Shown here: one piece after another, positions 34,650-47,345 of the stretch
How positions within the stretch are numbered: position 1 is the stretch's first letter
Layout of the letters: the number at the start of each line of letters is the position of its first letter
DNA from: Chiridota heheva
Taxonomy: Eukaryota; Echinodermata; Holothuroidea; Apodida; Chiridotidae
Direction of reading: 5' to 3'
Length of the DNA: 64,000 nucleotides
Assembly: GCA_020152595.1 (NCBI GenBank)
Contig: JAIGNY010001912.1
Coordinates: forward strand, 55,001-119,000
Translations under genes and position numbers: made by a program
The notes under the pieces: generated by a model
The model's input: the letters and a program-made list of their open reading frames with translations, nothing else
Databases searched by the model: none
What the model was told of the DNA's origin: nothing

Positions 34650-34990
34650 CAGCGGCGTAGGAAAATATTTGACCTTTGGGGGCCAGATTTGATTTTTGCC
34701 CCAAAATACAAATGTATGAATCTCTTAGCCTATATCCTAAAACTATTTCTTACGAAGGGGAGGAGGGGGGAGGAAAATTTCGTACAATTATTGGAAATTT
34801 TAGTTAAATGGCAACAAAATAAAGAAATTTTTCCGATAAATGAAGAACATTTCCCCAAAATGAAAGAAACTTCCCGAAAATTAAAGAAGATTTCCCAATT
34901 AACAGCAACATGTGATGGAAACTCAATTTACCAGTGGAATTTTTCGCAAAGTTCTTGCCTACTTGAGAGTTGACCCTTCCTACACCCCTG
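34650..34990. mobile_element. Minisatellite-carrying DNA element (candidate)
   Basis: Left cagcggcgtaggaaaa and right ttcctacacccctg are short inverted ends. The centre (34780-34900) carries the same GAAATTTTC-type ~20-bp units as the 32.4-kb element. Flanking duplications are not convincing. Confidence 0.45.
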
Positions 34991-36105
34991 GCATTACTTT
35001 CTGGGTTTAAATGGCACTAACTTCAAATAGGCTGTGCCAGATAAAGCTTTATCAATTTCATGGTATTTATAAGGCTTAAAGAAAAGTAATATCAAGTTTA
35101 TTGAGAATAAAGTAAATATGTAACGGATTAAAGATCGAAGACTTTCTTAATCATTGTCAGAAATCTCCATCTAGTATACCTGGTCATCAGCCACATAAAT
35201 TCTTACCAGGAGTAGTAATTGTATTCGTTTTTATATGCTTCTTTTAACCTTTCTTGAACTTTTTTACAAAGACTTAAATTCAAGTTGATACCAAATGAAC
35301 AATTTCTCTAGAGATACCAAAATTCGGATAATTATTCCAATATGCCAAGTGCGGTACTACCAAGATTAGCGGAAGAATATGTTTGAAACTGGAACATAGA
35401 ATGTTAGGGTCGCCCTCCACTTACTTTGAAATACGACAGTATACGACAGCTATTACATACGGCAGTATGGCATAGCTGAAAGGACAATTACCCCTCCCTA
35501 CCAAACTGAAATTTAATCGGTCCGAAAATTCTTGGTGGCATCTTTCTTTTCCTTTAATTTACAGCTTCGAATATTGGAAAATCAAAATTTTTAGGACACA
35601 AATTCTGAAAAATTGCAATTCCATATTTTCTTCATGCATTAATATATTTGGATGATCAACGCCCAGCCAGGCCATCGAGAGAGGAGAAAGGGTGCCTAAA
35701 GTCGGCTTGGCAAGAACAAAACTCAAAATTATTTGTGCCTATTTAATTCTAGAAATTCAATGACGATTTTCTCAAATAGTGTTGTCATTTGAAAATATCA
35801 TCCTACTGAATGTTTGAAACGATAATTTGAGCGTTTCCCTAATTCTGGTTGGTTGAATGCAGTATCTGACGTACACACTGTGATTCGTTATATATTTCAG
35901 CAGTTTGAAGAATGAAAAAAAAATGTTTTTATTTCTCAACTTCCTCAAAAGAGATTACAGAGATGAACGTTCGTGAAGTTAATGTGATACCTGTACGAAG
36001 GACCGTATGCTTCTGAACCAGGTTGTTTAGAAGCTGTACATACAATCCTCTGTACAGGGCAGATGGGGTGCTCATTCGTTTCTTCCCATGGCGTTGTAAT
36101 GTATG
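34991..36105. other. Non-coding stretch
   Basis: AT-rich sequence with no gene or clear repeat recognised. Confidence 0.4.
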
Positions 36106-36780
36106 GAGTAAAAGCAGTAAAGTAATGAATAACAGGAGTAAAGCAATGAGTAAAAGGAGTATGGTTTTTAGTAAAAGGAGTTATGTAGGGAGTAAAAGAA
36201 GTAATGTAGGGAGTAAAAGGAGAAAAGTAATTGATAAAATGAGCAATGTATGGAGTAGGAGTAGTAAATTAATGAGTAAAATCAGCAATGTAGGAAGTAA
36301 AAGGGGTGCTGTAATGAGTAAAATGAGCAATGTACGGAGTAAAAGGAGTAATGTAATGAGTAAAATGAGTCATATAGGGAGTAAAAGGAGTCATGTAGGG
36401 GGTAAAAGGAATAAAGTAATGAGTAAAATAAGTCATGTAGGGAGTAAAGGGGGTAATGTAATGAGTAAATGAGCAACGTAGGGTTGAAAGGAGTAATGTA
36501 TTGAGTAAAAGGAGTAATGAGTAAATGGAGTGAAGTAATGAGTAAAATGAGTAATGTATGGAGTAAAGTAATGAGCATAATGAGTAAAGTAATGAGTCAT
36601 GTAAGGAGTAAAATGAATAATGTAGGGAGTAAAATGAGTCATGTAGGGAGTAAAAGGAGTAACGTAATGAGTACAATGAGCAATGTAGGGAGTAAAACGA
36701 GTAATGTAATGAGTAAAATGAGTCATGTAGGGAGTAAAATGTCAATGCATGGAGCAAAAAGAGTAATGTAATGAGTAAAT
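36106..36780. repeat. 21-bp minisatellite
   Basis: About 30 degenerate copies of a unit like ggagtaatgtagggagtaaaa, alternating with a variant ggagtaatgtaatgagtaaaa. Because the unit length is a multiple of three and has no stop in several frames, it produces long Ser/Lys/Met-rich (plus) and Tyr/Ser/Phe-rich (minus) open frames that are not genes. Confidence 0.9.
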
Positions 36781-37083
36781 TTTTAGGATTTAAAAATAAA
36801 AAATATTTCAAATGACAACACTATTTAAAAAAATCGTCGTTGAAATGCGTCGAGCATTACAAAAAATTGTTATTGTGCATCTGAATTTTTGCTTTAGCCC
36901 ATGTCAAAAAATTTGCACCCTACGTCAATGACAATTGAAAAGTGGTTCGTACAAAATAAGACATCTAATTTTCTCTATTTCTATGGTATTTCTTATCATT
37001 CACAACATAAACTTATTTCGTGACGTACCTCTATTTCACGGAACACCTCGTCCCATATTGTTGGCTTTAAAAAAGATCTTTCC

Positions 37084-37626
37084 GAGCTACCGTATTTTCC
37101 AGTGTTGTTTCAGTGGTGACAATCACTTAGCCGGTCTTCACATTAACGCGGCTGTACACACAAAGCTTTGGCATCGCTCCCATACAAAATTTTGCATCAA
37201 AAATCGGAAAGTTGACCAATAACAGCGCGCGGTTAGGGGAATGCCCGAAATACATTATATTAATGGATACTTCAGAGCTACTACCGTATTTTCCAGTGTT
37301 GTTCAGGTCCAATCACTGAGCCCGGGCGAAACCCTTCACACAAAGTGTACTTCTGAGGAATGGTCTTTCACACAGCTTTAGAAATACGCGCGGTAGGAAA
37401 GTTGACCAATCACCAAATTAGGGGAATGCCTGAAATACATTATAATAATAGCTACTTCGGAGCTACCGTATTTTCCAGTGTTGTTCAGGTCCAATCACTG
37501 AGCCCGGGCGAAGCCCTTCACACAAAGTGCAGTTCTGAGGAACGGTCTTTCACACACAAGTTTTCGCATCAGAAATACGCGCTGTAGGAAAATTGACCAA
37601 TCACAGCGCGCGGTTAGGGGAATGCA
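37084..37626. repeat. Three-copy ~190-bp tandem repeat with CCAAT and GCGCGCGG words
   Basis: Copies start at 37084, 37275 and 37460 with gagctaccgtattttccag. Each contains gttgaccaat(c/a)ac near its end, followed in copies 1 and 3 by agcgcgcggttagggg. Copy 2 has a small deletion of the GC-rich word. CCAAT plus an E2F-like GCGCGC word suggests promoter-type sequence. Confidence 0.85.
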
Positions 37627-37895
37627 TTAACAGTGTTTTCAATGCCCAGTGTATGTTCTCTAGTTTTGACTTCGAATAAAACGGACCGCGCAGATTTTGT
37701 CCATGTTTTTTTTTTGCTCATTTTGTGTTGCGACTTCAAGAGGACGAACGTGTATATTGTTATGTCGCTCTCGTGGATTTGTTCGGCTTGCGAGTATTTG
37801 CCATTTTAGTGTGTGTGCGTTATTGTGGATATACCAAACGGATAGGATTTATTGAATTATTACTTGAATATTAATTTGGATCAACGCGTACGTAA
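37590..37895 (+). promoter_or_regulatory. Possible promoter and non-coding first exon
   Basis: The last repeat copy gives a CCAAT word at ~37598 and gcgcgcgg at ~37609. About 280 bases further on, aacgcgtac|gtaagt looks like a splice donor (37892). The sequence between has higher CpG than its surroundings. No TATA box or downstream coding exon was identified, so this is a weak call. Confidence 0.2.
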
Positions 37896-40800
37896 GTTAA
37901 CTAAATGTGTGACTTAATTCTGAGGCAAGTTTTTTTCGTCCTGTAAACGATTCGGATTTATTTATACAAACTTACCAACGGAACAATTAATTCAATCAAT
38001 TATGATGCAATACATCGTTTAAGCCGTAGATTTACATGCATTAGCAATGTGTCTTTATTTGTATTGAAACAATTCAGATGATTACTGTTTGTATGCAAAA
38101 TTGAACCAATATTTCACGTATGATTTATCTTATTTATATCAAATAGGCCTATACGATAGACCTACAATAAAAATCGATGTTATTGAAGTACACGCCAACA
38201 TTCACAAGAAAGAAAACACACCTTGCTTGCACGTGATACGCTAGAGTTGCGTGATGTAAGACGAGGATATCGAGTGCAATATTCCTCAATCTCACAAAGG
38301 GAGATATGATTCTGCGGTGAAAACGGGCTTAGGTGGTACCTCTGCACTACGCGAGGGTCTTCGACGTTCCGTCGTAAAGATGGTTCTCTGGCACAGCCGG
38401 ACGGTCCCAGACCGGTCTACATTCACGCACAACACTAAACACACACCCACACAATCGAAAATTGATATGTTAAAAAAAGACTAATATTCTTTGAATGAAG
38501 ATTGTAAATCTCACTAAAGGTGATTGATGCATTTAGGACCCCCCACAAAAAAACAATATAAATATATTCAGACCAAATTATAATTTTTTTGTTTTTGTTT
38601 AACGAAAGCGCGTTCTTTTTCCTACACGCAGTTTTTGTTATTTCGAGTTTTTTTGTTTTTGTTTCTAACGAGCTTCTTTTTTCTACAAGATTTTGGTATC
38701 ACGCTACAAACCAGAATCATGAACAGTCTATAGAAGCTGATTCTCTGCCATAAAACCTAATAAAAGAGCGCCACCAAGAGGAACGACTTAAAACTTTCCT
38801 GCATTCCTATTGGTCAAGGAATATAAACCAAAATATCGGAACAAAGAATAAAAGAACAAATCAAAATATTTTCTTTTCAATTAGATTTAGAACTTTAGAG
38901 CTAACGCCAGAGTAGCTTCAATAATAACAAAAGAGCGCCACAAACTCGGATGACATCAAACCTTTCTGACTTCTGATTGATCGAAGAGAATGGAACAAGG
39001 TATAAAATTAGCAAAGCAAACCTGTCCCTTCCTGCCATTTGTATTTAAGGCGAACGCATCATGGAGTGGGAAATCTTAGCCGACCAAATGTTTAAGCTCT
39101 TAAGAAAATAAAGTTATTTACCACCTAGAAAGCAGATGCAACTGTTTCAAACCTTCCGAAGAAGGATTTCATTATGCAAAAGACGAGGTAATTGTGGCAG
39201 CCATTGTCCATGCTTATAAAGACATGTCAGGTCAGATAACATAACAACAAAATGTCGTCAACGGTTCTTGTTATACGCTTATAGCGCCACCACTTACGTG
39301 AAGCTCACCTCATCTATTTTTGTAAGATTATCCGCATCTTCTTCCATTCCTTAAAAATGAAGATAATCGTACAATTTTTGCCGAGGTAAGACCGCAAAAT
39401 GTATAAATATGGCAAAATGGAAGGAAATAACAGCGCCCACCCAGCCCGTAATTTCGGCTATATCCTTTTGCCGTCAAACAAGGGGAGAGGGTTGATATAT
39501 CTTGTCTTGTAACATTTTCAATGAGACTCCAATTTGTGAACAACGCCATCAAATTTATTAGTTGTACTTTATATCCATCTAGTCCGTTGGTATGCAGCTG
39601 TGAATGAGACTAGTCTTCATCACCACTGACCACTTTGCGTACATGGTTTACTTCATCCGATTTGATTGCAATAATTATTTAAATCAGAATCGTAGGAGAC
39701 CTGTGAGTGTGATTGAACATACATGCTATACAATCATTAAATCATACCATAGTAACCTACTTCGGTAGAGTAAGGATTTTAAAACTGATAATGGTGTTAA
39801 GCTGTCCGCTTGGTCATCAGCTCGTACATTACAAATTTCACATCCATTATTTAAAAACCTTTTTTTTTTAAATGTCCGTAGACCTTTCAGCTGTTAGGCT
39901 AAGTTGTGATATTGCGATATAAGTGTTTAAAACATTAGTTCAGGGGTGTCAAAGAAGTTCATCTTACATAAAAGAGGACTTCAAAAGAAACAAAATAGTG
40001 AAAAAAGCATTACAAAAACCTTAATTCCGTTAGGGAGATATCTAAGTTTAAAGTCTGGTATCATTTGTGTAGAAACGACTGAAATCGGACTAGTGCTGTC
40101 ATAGCCTCAGATTCCTCAACGTCTTTATGTATTCGAGCATATTTTGTCCTGCGATTTTGTGGCTTAAACCCATGGGATCTGGAGTAGTGAAACTGAATAT
40201 TGCTAGGAAGGGTATCTATAATATACAACCTCAAGAAAAGGATTTAAATAGTGAAAATAATCCCAAAAAATTCTTTAAAATACATTAACAATTGTTAAGA
40301 ATGTGAGGATGAAGACGTCAACTTTCCATAATAGACTTACTTCACCAGTTATTTCTACACAAATAAGACAGAAATGTAAACTTAAATATCTCTTTATCAG
40401 AATAAGATTTTTGAAATTTTTTCTTTACCATTTTGTTTCTTTTTTTAAAGGTCTCCTTCACATGGGATGGACCTTCATGACCACTGAACTAATCTTTTCA
40501 GCACGTCTAATCTTCTCAAATCTGTTCATTCTTACTACTTATAAATCGGCCATTGTAAAAGTTGTTAATAGTAGCCCTTGAAATTAACAATTATTCCATC
40601 TGGTTTCTATTTTATTGTAAATTCCACAATAATGTGCAGTTGCGGTGAAATGCCCAACTCGCCAAGTCTAAAGCAAAATTTGACAATTTTAGACAAATAA
40701 AACTTTGAAAAAACTCCACAATCATGAACCTTTAATGTATGTAGTAGTTGATCCACATGACTAACATAGGGCCGCCATTACTTGTTCTGCTCCTTAAAGT

Positions 40801-43800
40801 TTCAAACAGTCAGACCCGACCTGATACATAACTAGGTCGGGTCACACTTTTCATCTTTCTTTTCTTTATTCTGAAAACCTTACTTGTTGTGGAAGTTGGT
40901 GCTGAGTATCACATTAGCAATGGATGAAGTCCTTATTGTGTGGTTATCTTAATTAAGATAAAGTGATTTCACTATTTGTTACAGTAAGTTTGTGGTTATG
41001 ATTTGCTGGAACAAAGTTTTAAGGAGAAAGACAACGGCTGCAATTCACAACATTTCGAAAGCGTATATATTGATGAAAATTACATACTTTAATATTCAAA
41101 TCAGTCATTAATTGGTGGAATTCTTAACCGCATTATTTTTTATTTTCATAATTTCATGAGTTGATTACTCGTGGGGTGCAGGGGGTAATGAGAATTTTCA
41201 CTGTTTTATAAGGCTTCTCGTATTAGAAATGCAGGCTCCAGATGAAATATTTAAAAGCTGCTACAGATTCATACAAATTCTCAACTATTTTATAGTTTTA
41301 TCTCTCATTATCATCCCAATGAGTTTTTTTAATACTTTTTTGTATTATTATCTTACTATATAAAATAAAAGAGGGTCGAAGGTTGGATCCTTAGGCCTAT
41401 GTTTTATTATCACCCCATCGTCTGTTTTTTTCAAGTTCTATGGACATGTCATATCATACCGGTTTCTCACATGTAGCAGACAATATTAACTAAATTACTT
41501 TAAAATTGAATAAAAAGCACGAAAGCAACAACTTTAATAAAGATCGGTTAGAAATTGACCATTTTCAGATTTTACAGCCTTTGGAATTTTCAGTCATCAT
41601 CATGTAATTTTTATGCTAGTTTGTGATACATTACAGAATATTTTCTTATAAAAATCATTTGTTTTTTAATCGTCCATCGTAATTCCATCAAGGGGCGCAG
41701 CAAATTCTGGATGAAACTTTTTGAGTCTTTGCAATACCCGACCGCTTAATGTTTTGCATTAAGAGCCGGCTCCTACGGCCCTGTTGAAATTAAAGTTACA
41801 GTATATAGCACTTGTGTTATACAAAATTATAGAAGTCATAATAAAAGGCCTAAATACAATTAGATACAAGATAAAAAAGAAAAAGTTGAACGAATAAACA
41901 TAAAACTATGAAAAGTTTTAAACAAATATAACATTGATTATTGTTCAAACTTAAGAAAATTATACCACAATTAAGAACAAGGGAAATATCTTGGAGTTAA
42001 AAAGAAAGCGTCAGAAATCACATCATAAGATCTACAATCTTGGACAAACTATCGGCAGGCTGATTGTTGTACCTCGTATAATTTATTATATGATTTAATC
42101 ATTAAAACATAAGAAAGGCAGAGAGTAGAAAATGATTACGTTTTTACAGGAATTGTGGATACCTCTACAAAGGCTTGAGATCAGCAAGGGTTGATTGTAA
42201 CCCCCACCCCCACCACTACACGGAAAATCTAATTAAAGGTATCAAGGGTAAATTTTAGAATATGGTAGACGAATGATCATAATTTGTTAATAATACTTAG
42301 CAATTTGTGGGCTTTTGATCTTGAATGCGTGCAGATTGCCTGGTTGAATATTCGGGAACTTCGTGACATGAGGTCATCAGACAGCATATAACCGTGTTTG
42401 TTTATTCGCCATACGTAGCATGATAGGCCCGAATTTGCGATTTTTTTTTTAATTGATTAATCAATGTTCCAACTTAATCTCCAATCCTTTGATTCAATAT
42501 GTGATGATCGATTCCTTATATGTGGCGTCGCTTTCTTGAATTTTTAATAAAAATATATCACCGTTTTGGTCAATTCGAAATATCTGCCACTGACACAAAT
42601 TTCAACCATGTGTGTTGAACGTACATTAAAATACCCAGCAGGTGTACCAGTACCACGTACAATATCCGATCGTCCGTAAAAATTGATATAAACTTCAATT
42701 AATTGTTATACTTAGCTGCAAAATCAACTAACGAAGCATCTGATTAATGAAAATGGAGTTTAATTAACAATTGGTAATCGTTAAAGTTTTGTCCGACTTT
42801 GCATATATACCACATGCAGACACACACGGACTTGCCGTTCGTGTAACGGGCAAAGCTTGATGGACGTGGATGTGACGTGGCACCAACTAAGTAAAAATGT
42901 ACGCCCACTGTTCCCCACTAAATAAATACACAAAAATAATACATATATTGTGATGACATCATGCAGACTTAGACTAACTATCTCTTTTACGCAGACTAGA
43001 AAAATCTTGAAAATTCAATAAATTCTAGTAAGAATAAGATATTGACTTCTTTTTTCTAACCAATCTATTTCTTTTATTGTCCTTTATCAAATATATTTAA
43101 ATGAAATTCCATTCGGAGATAAACCATATCACTACACTGTCCTGGCAACTTAATACGCCACAAAATTTTGATAATAGAAATTAGAATAGAAAGTTAAGTC
43201 GTTTATATGACAGTATGAGCGGCAAAAAAGGTTTTTTCTGTGATTGTTAAAGGACAGACATTTTTTGAACTACAAATGTATTAGAAAGTTGTTGCAAATG
43301 AAAATATACATCAGTTAATACCAAAATTGCTACATGTCACCATTCCTTTGAAGCCTCATCATCAGGGCAGACTGGCTCACCGGGATACCAGGAATTTCCC
43401 CAAAGCGCCCTTTGCTACATACAAAAATAATTGCATCAATAAAATTGATTGACGAGAATTGAATTTTCAGAAATATTTCATTCAATTTTCAACATAGGCC
43501 TACCTTTGAAAGACTAGACTAACGTTATCTATGAGTGAATGATGACTATCAAGTATGACATGTGAAAATGTAACTAATTTTGCATGGTGGTACAAGCCAC
43601 AAATCCGGAAATGGGGCTCAAAAATAACTAAAGAATAAATATCTTGTAAAAGTGATTAGATTTGGGTGAGGAAATTTTTTGATCTTTAAATTTTGTTGTA
43701 CCCTTTTCACAGCTTTTGACCTAAATATATCAAATAGAATTTTGCCCAAATGTTACCAATTTTCAGGAAAAAAGGCCTTATCTACCTGTCAGCCTGTTAA

Positions 43801-44420
43801 TAGTCTAAATGCTTATGTGATTGATCGAATTTTAAATAAGTTTCTTCTTTTCATCAATTGAATTGTTTTAGCTTCTAGTGTTTTGAAGAAGCTGACTGCC
43901 GAAAAGTGATGGCATATACTTCTTGAGTCTCAACAATATTCGAACACACTTTTCGTGCACGTGATGGCACTGAATATCAAAAATTAGGCCTACATGTAAT
44001 ATTTGAAAATTCCTTGATTTAGCAAAAAAGACCCTCGTCACTTTTCGACCGAGAACTGCTTTATGCCATTTTGGGGAATCAAAAATAAGCAATCTTCAGG
44101 GTATCGCCCAGGCCATGATCTCCTATCGGCATACCAGTCATTCATCCATGAACCCCACAATATTGTCTGAATTTCCGGAAAAAATTTCCTCTCTGCCTGC
44201 TTAGAAATGTTAACCCAAATGCTTAGCAGAGTAGATTTCAACATGGGAAATTAAAATTGTCTTCTTTTCAGGGAGACCATGTTTTTTTTGTAAATACTTT
44301 GATATTGTTCTGTTGACTCATTCAAAAATCTTAAAACCCATTTCATGTGTGAAGACTATGCAAATATGTAATTAATCTAAGATCACTGTTCATTTATTTT
44401 ATTGTTCATAAATACTTATC
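37896..44420. other. Long non-coding stretch
   Basis: No gene is recognised. A GC-richer patch at 38210-38460 lacks a recognisable product. At 38760-38990 two diverged segments share aaaagagcgccac(c/a) and following bases, offset by ~170. A repeat related to the 57-kb MITE is present in two parts (42363-42425 and 42816-42896). Short frames on both strands have no support. Confidence 0.45.
42363..42896. mobile_element. Interrupted relative of the 57-kb MITE
   Basis: The words tgaggtcatcagac and gtgtttgttta..gccatacgta (42363-42425) and cacacggacttgcc...gatgtgacgtggcacc (42824-42888) match the left and right halves of the element at 56994-57220 in the same order, separated here by ~390 bases of unrelated sequence. 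Confidence 0.65.
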
Positions 44421-44440
44421 TGTAATTTCATTGTTATAGG

Positions 44441-44494
44441 TACGGCGCCTTGAGCATCCATTAGGATGGATATGTGCGCGTTATAAATCTTGTT

Positions 44495-44500
<6 letters not shown>
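44441..44500 (+). mobile_element. Orphan 3' tail of the L2-type LINE
   Basis: tacggcgccttgagcatcc is identical to the reverse complement of 17253-17271, the 3' end of the L2 relic, and is followed by ggatatgtgcgcgttataaat and then an (ATT)n array, as is typical for L2-group 3' ends. Extreme 5' truncation leaves only the tail. Confidence 0.7.
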
Positions 44501-44975
<475 letters not shown>

Positions 44976-47261
44976 GTCTATCATAAGTTGATGGCATCAA
45001 TTTTGAAGCAGGCCTATTTACCTTACCGCAATTAAATTTCGGGCAGAAAAAGACTTCCTAAAAAACTGAAGAAATTGATCGAACTTTGCACTGCCATTAC
45101 TCAAAAACTAAAAGTTATATTTCAAAAATTCAAAGACTGATCTGTTCAGATTTAATGTTCTTTTACCCGATATAGAAAATTGTCTATGTCCATAGACCTT
45201 AACAACAACAAAAACTCAGCAGAAATTGAAACACGCAAGTGAAGAATTGCTTCGGTAGATGAAGGAAATCCCCGTTACGCTACTCATTAACTTGTTACAG
45301 CGTTAACTTGTTCGCTAAACACACAAATGCCCTGTTTCCTCGGGCTACACTCTGACATGAACTCTCGGCGACTGACACCGCTTTGTTTTTGTCTCAATAA
45401 TCTCTACCATTAATAACCTCCTTAACAAATAATTTACACCTCCGAATAAATTCTAGTATATATACCGGGTATATATACCTTTGAAGTAATGTGATTTCTG
45501 TCTCAATAACCTGCGTAATTCGCCTCCCTGCCGCGATTTTCAAAACTTGTCAGCATATGTTGACGGTCAAAACTTGATAAGTCTGTTCCAGGGATAGTAA
45601 TGAAAATTAATGCAAGAGACGACACGTCTAAACTCCAATTATTTCTGTAACATTATAACAGAAAAATGAAAACTTTTGGATGTAAATAACAAAATCGAAT
45701 TTAAAAGACAGGAGTAATATCCTCTACATCAGAATTGATACTTATCATTCGCTGTAACACGTGAAATACAAAGGTTGACCGCTCTTTACTTAATACTGTT
45801 TGGAATTTGCCTTTAGGGAGAGCAGTTTGCTTTTTCCGAGCTATAATCATGAGGCCAACAGCCTTTAGCTCTAAGAGTGCATAATGATAAGCACACAAAA
45901 AGAAAATATGATATGTCCTGTATATATTTACCTATGCGTTTTCATTACCCTATTAATTTTAGCAATATATTAGATGTGACACCCATTATTCCAATGCTAT
46001 TACGTCGGTATAAGTCGTCTTGTTGACACGATTCAAAGCTGCGTTGTTGAAATGATAAGACAATTTTCAATGGGCACTACAAAGAAAGCCTCCTTGTGTA
46101 CAATGGGGAAGAGGAGGGACCGCCAGGCAACACCAGTAAACACATATGGGAACCTTTACTGATAGTAAATTTCATTTACTGCTCAAAAATACTGTAAACT
46201 TTCCAGTATGCGTGCCAGTAAAAGATCAATCACCACAAAAGATCAATCACCGCAATATGCGAAAATGTCCGTTTTGTACTTTTCATTTAATCAGTGAATA
46301 ATCAAGAAATATATGTTCTGTATAAACCAATATAGAACATTCAAAGTATATGACAGACGACATTTGATACTTTCCTACCGTAAAACTGTATAAGGGAGTC
46401 GTCCAAACATGGAGGTATTAACGTTCGGAATCTTAATGTTTGCAATCAGTAGAGGCCTATAGACACAACCGCATGCGGAAAGGGGATAGGGACCGAAACT
46501 CCAAAAGAACACTTTTTATGACGCCACTTAAGTCGCAACCGTTGATGCATGATGAGTCGTAATTTAAAAGCTTTGAGAAAGATATCAAGGGCACTTTATT
46601 CTTGTCCCGCTGTCCCCACTTCCAGAGGCACGGGAGAAATATTCGGTGTAACCCGGTAATTTTTACCAACAAAGTTATAAAAAATATAGCTGCATGAAAT
46701 ATATACAACACCTTTTGATAATTGTGATGTCTCCCGTGGAATGATTTATAAGATGCCAGCAATCCTTTACTTAACTGCCATTTAAGTACATGCCAGAGAA
46801 AGCACACGTCCTGACGTAAGTCACCTTTGACTTGTTTTCAAGGGGATGAACAGTTTAAGTGGAACTCAAACCGTTTAGCACCAGAGAATTAGGCAGGGGT
46901 AAAATTCTTAGTACCTACCTAAAGGGAGGGTGGCTGAGCAATATGCTAAGGGGCAGCTGAGTAATTCATGTTACATTCACCCATTGAGTTGAGCTGGATT
47001 AAGTTTTACATATTTTCATAATTGTTCCTATATGACCCTGATATTACTTTAAATTCAAACGAAACGAAAGTTGTTTTGGGACCTGCAATAAGTTTTTATA
47101 TGAAAATGTGTCGTTTTAAATTTCGAGGTAAAATGATATTTTAAGATAAATGTGTAAAGCATCATGTTTATAAACATTAAATGTACTTGGTAAAAGACTG
47201 CCCATAATGAAATGGTCCTTCGATTTTGTTTAAAATGCGTACTCAAATATTGACCGTTTAG
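44976..47261. other. Non-coding stretch
   Basis: No gene recognised. A 116-codon minus-strand frame at 46457-46807 has no family match. A short palindromic tract tatataccgggtatatata lies near 45460-45479. Confidence 0.4.
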
Positions 47262-47345
47262 TGCATACTGTCAGAGAGCGTGACGTCATTCCCCTATTTT
47301 ACGTATAGGCCGAAGGCCGAGAGTCGAAACTCCTATACCTCAGTG
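47255..47345. repeat. Left arm of a long-range inverted repeat
   Basis: Contains agagagcgtgacgtcattcc and ataggccgaaggccgagag. Both recur in inverted orientation at 56520-56550 and 55878-55905. See the corresponding finding. Confidence 0.7.

Noticed and set aside
36106..36780. CRISPR array
   Set aside because: The units are contiguous degenerate repeats with no unique spacers, and the sequence is animal DNA.
36023..36811. Ser/Lys/Met-rich and Tyr/Phe-rich proteins of 84-180 residues
   Set aside because: Overlapping frames on both strands of a 21-bp minisatellite without codon preference or a non-repeat domain.
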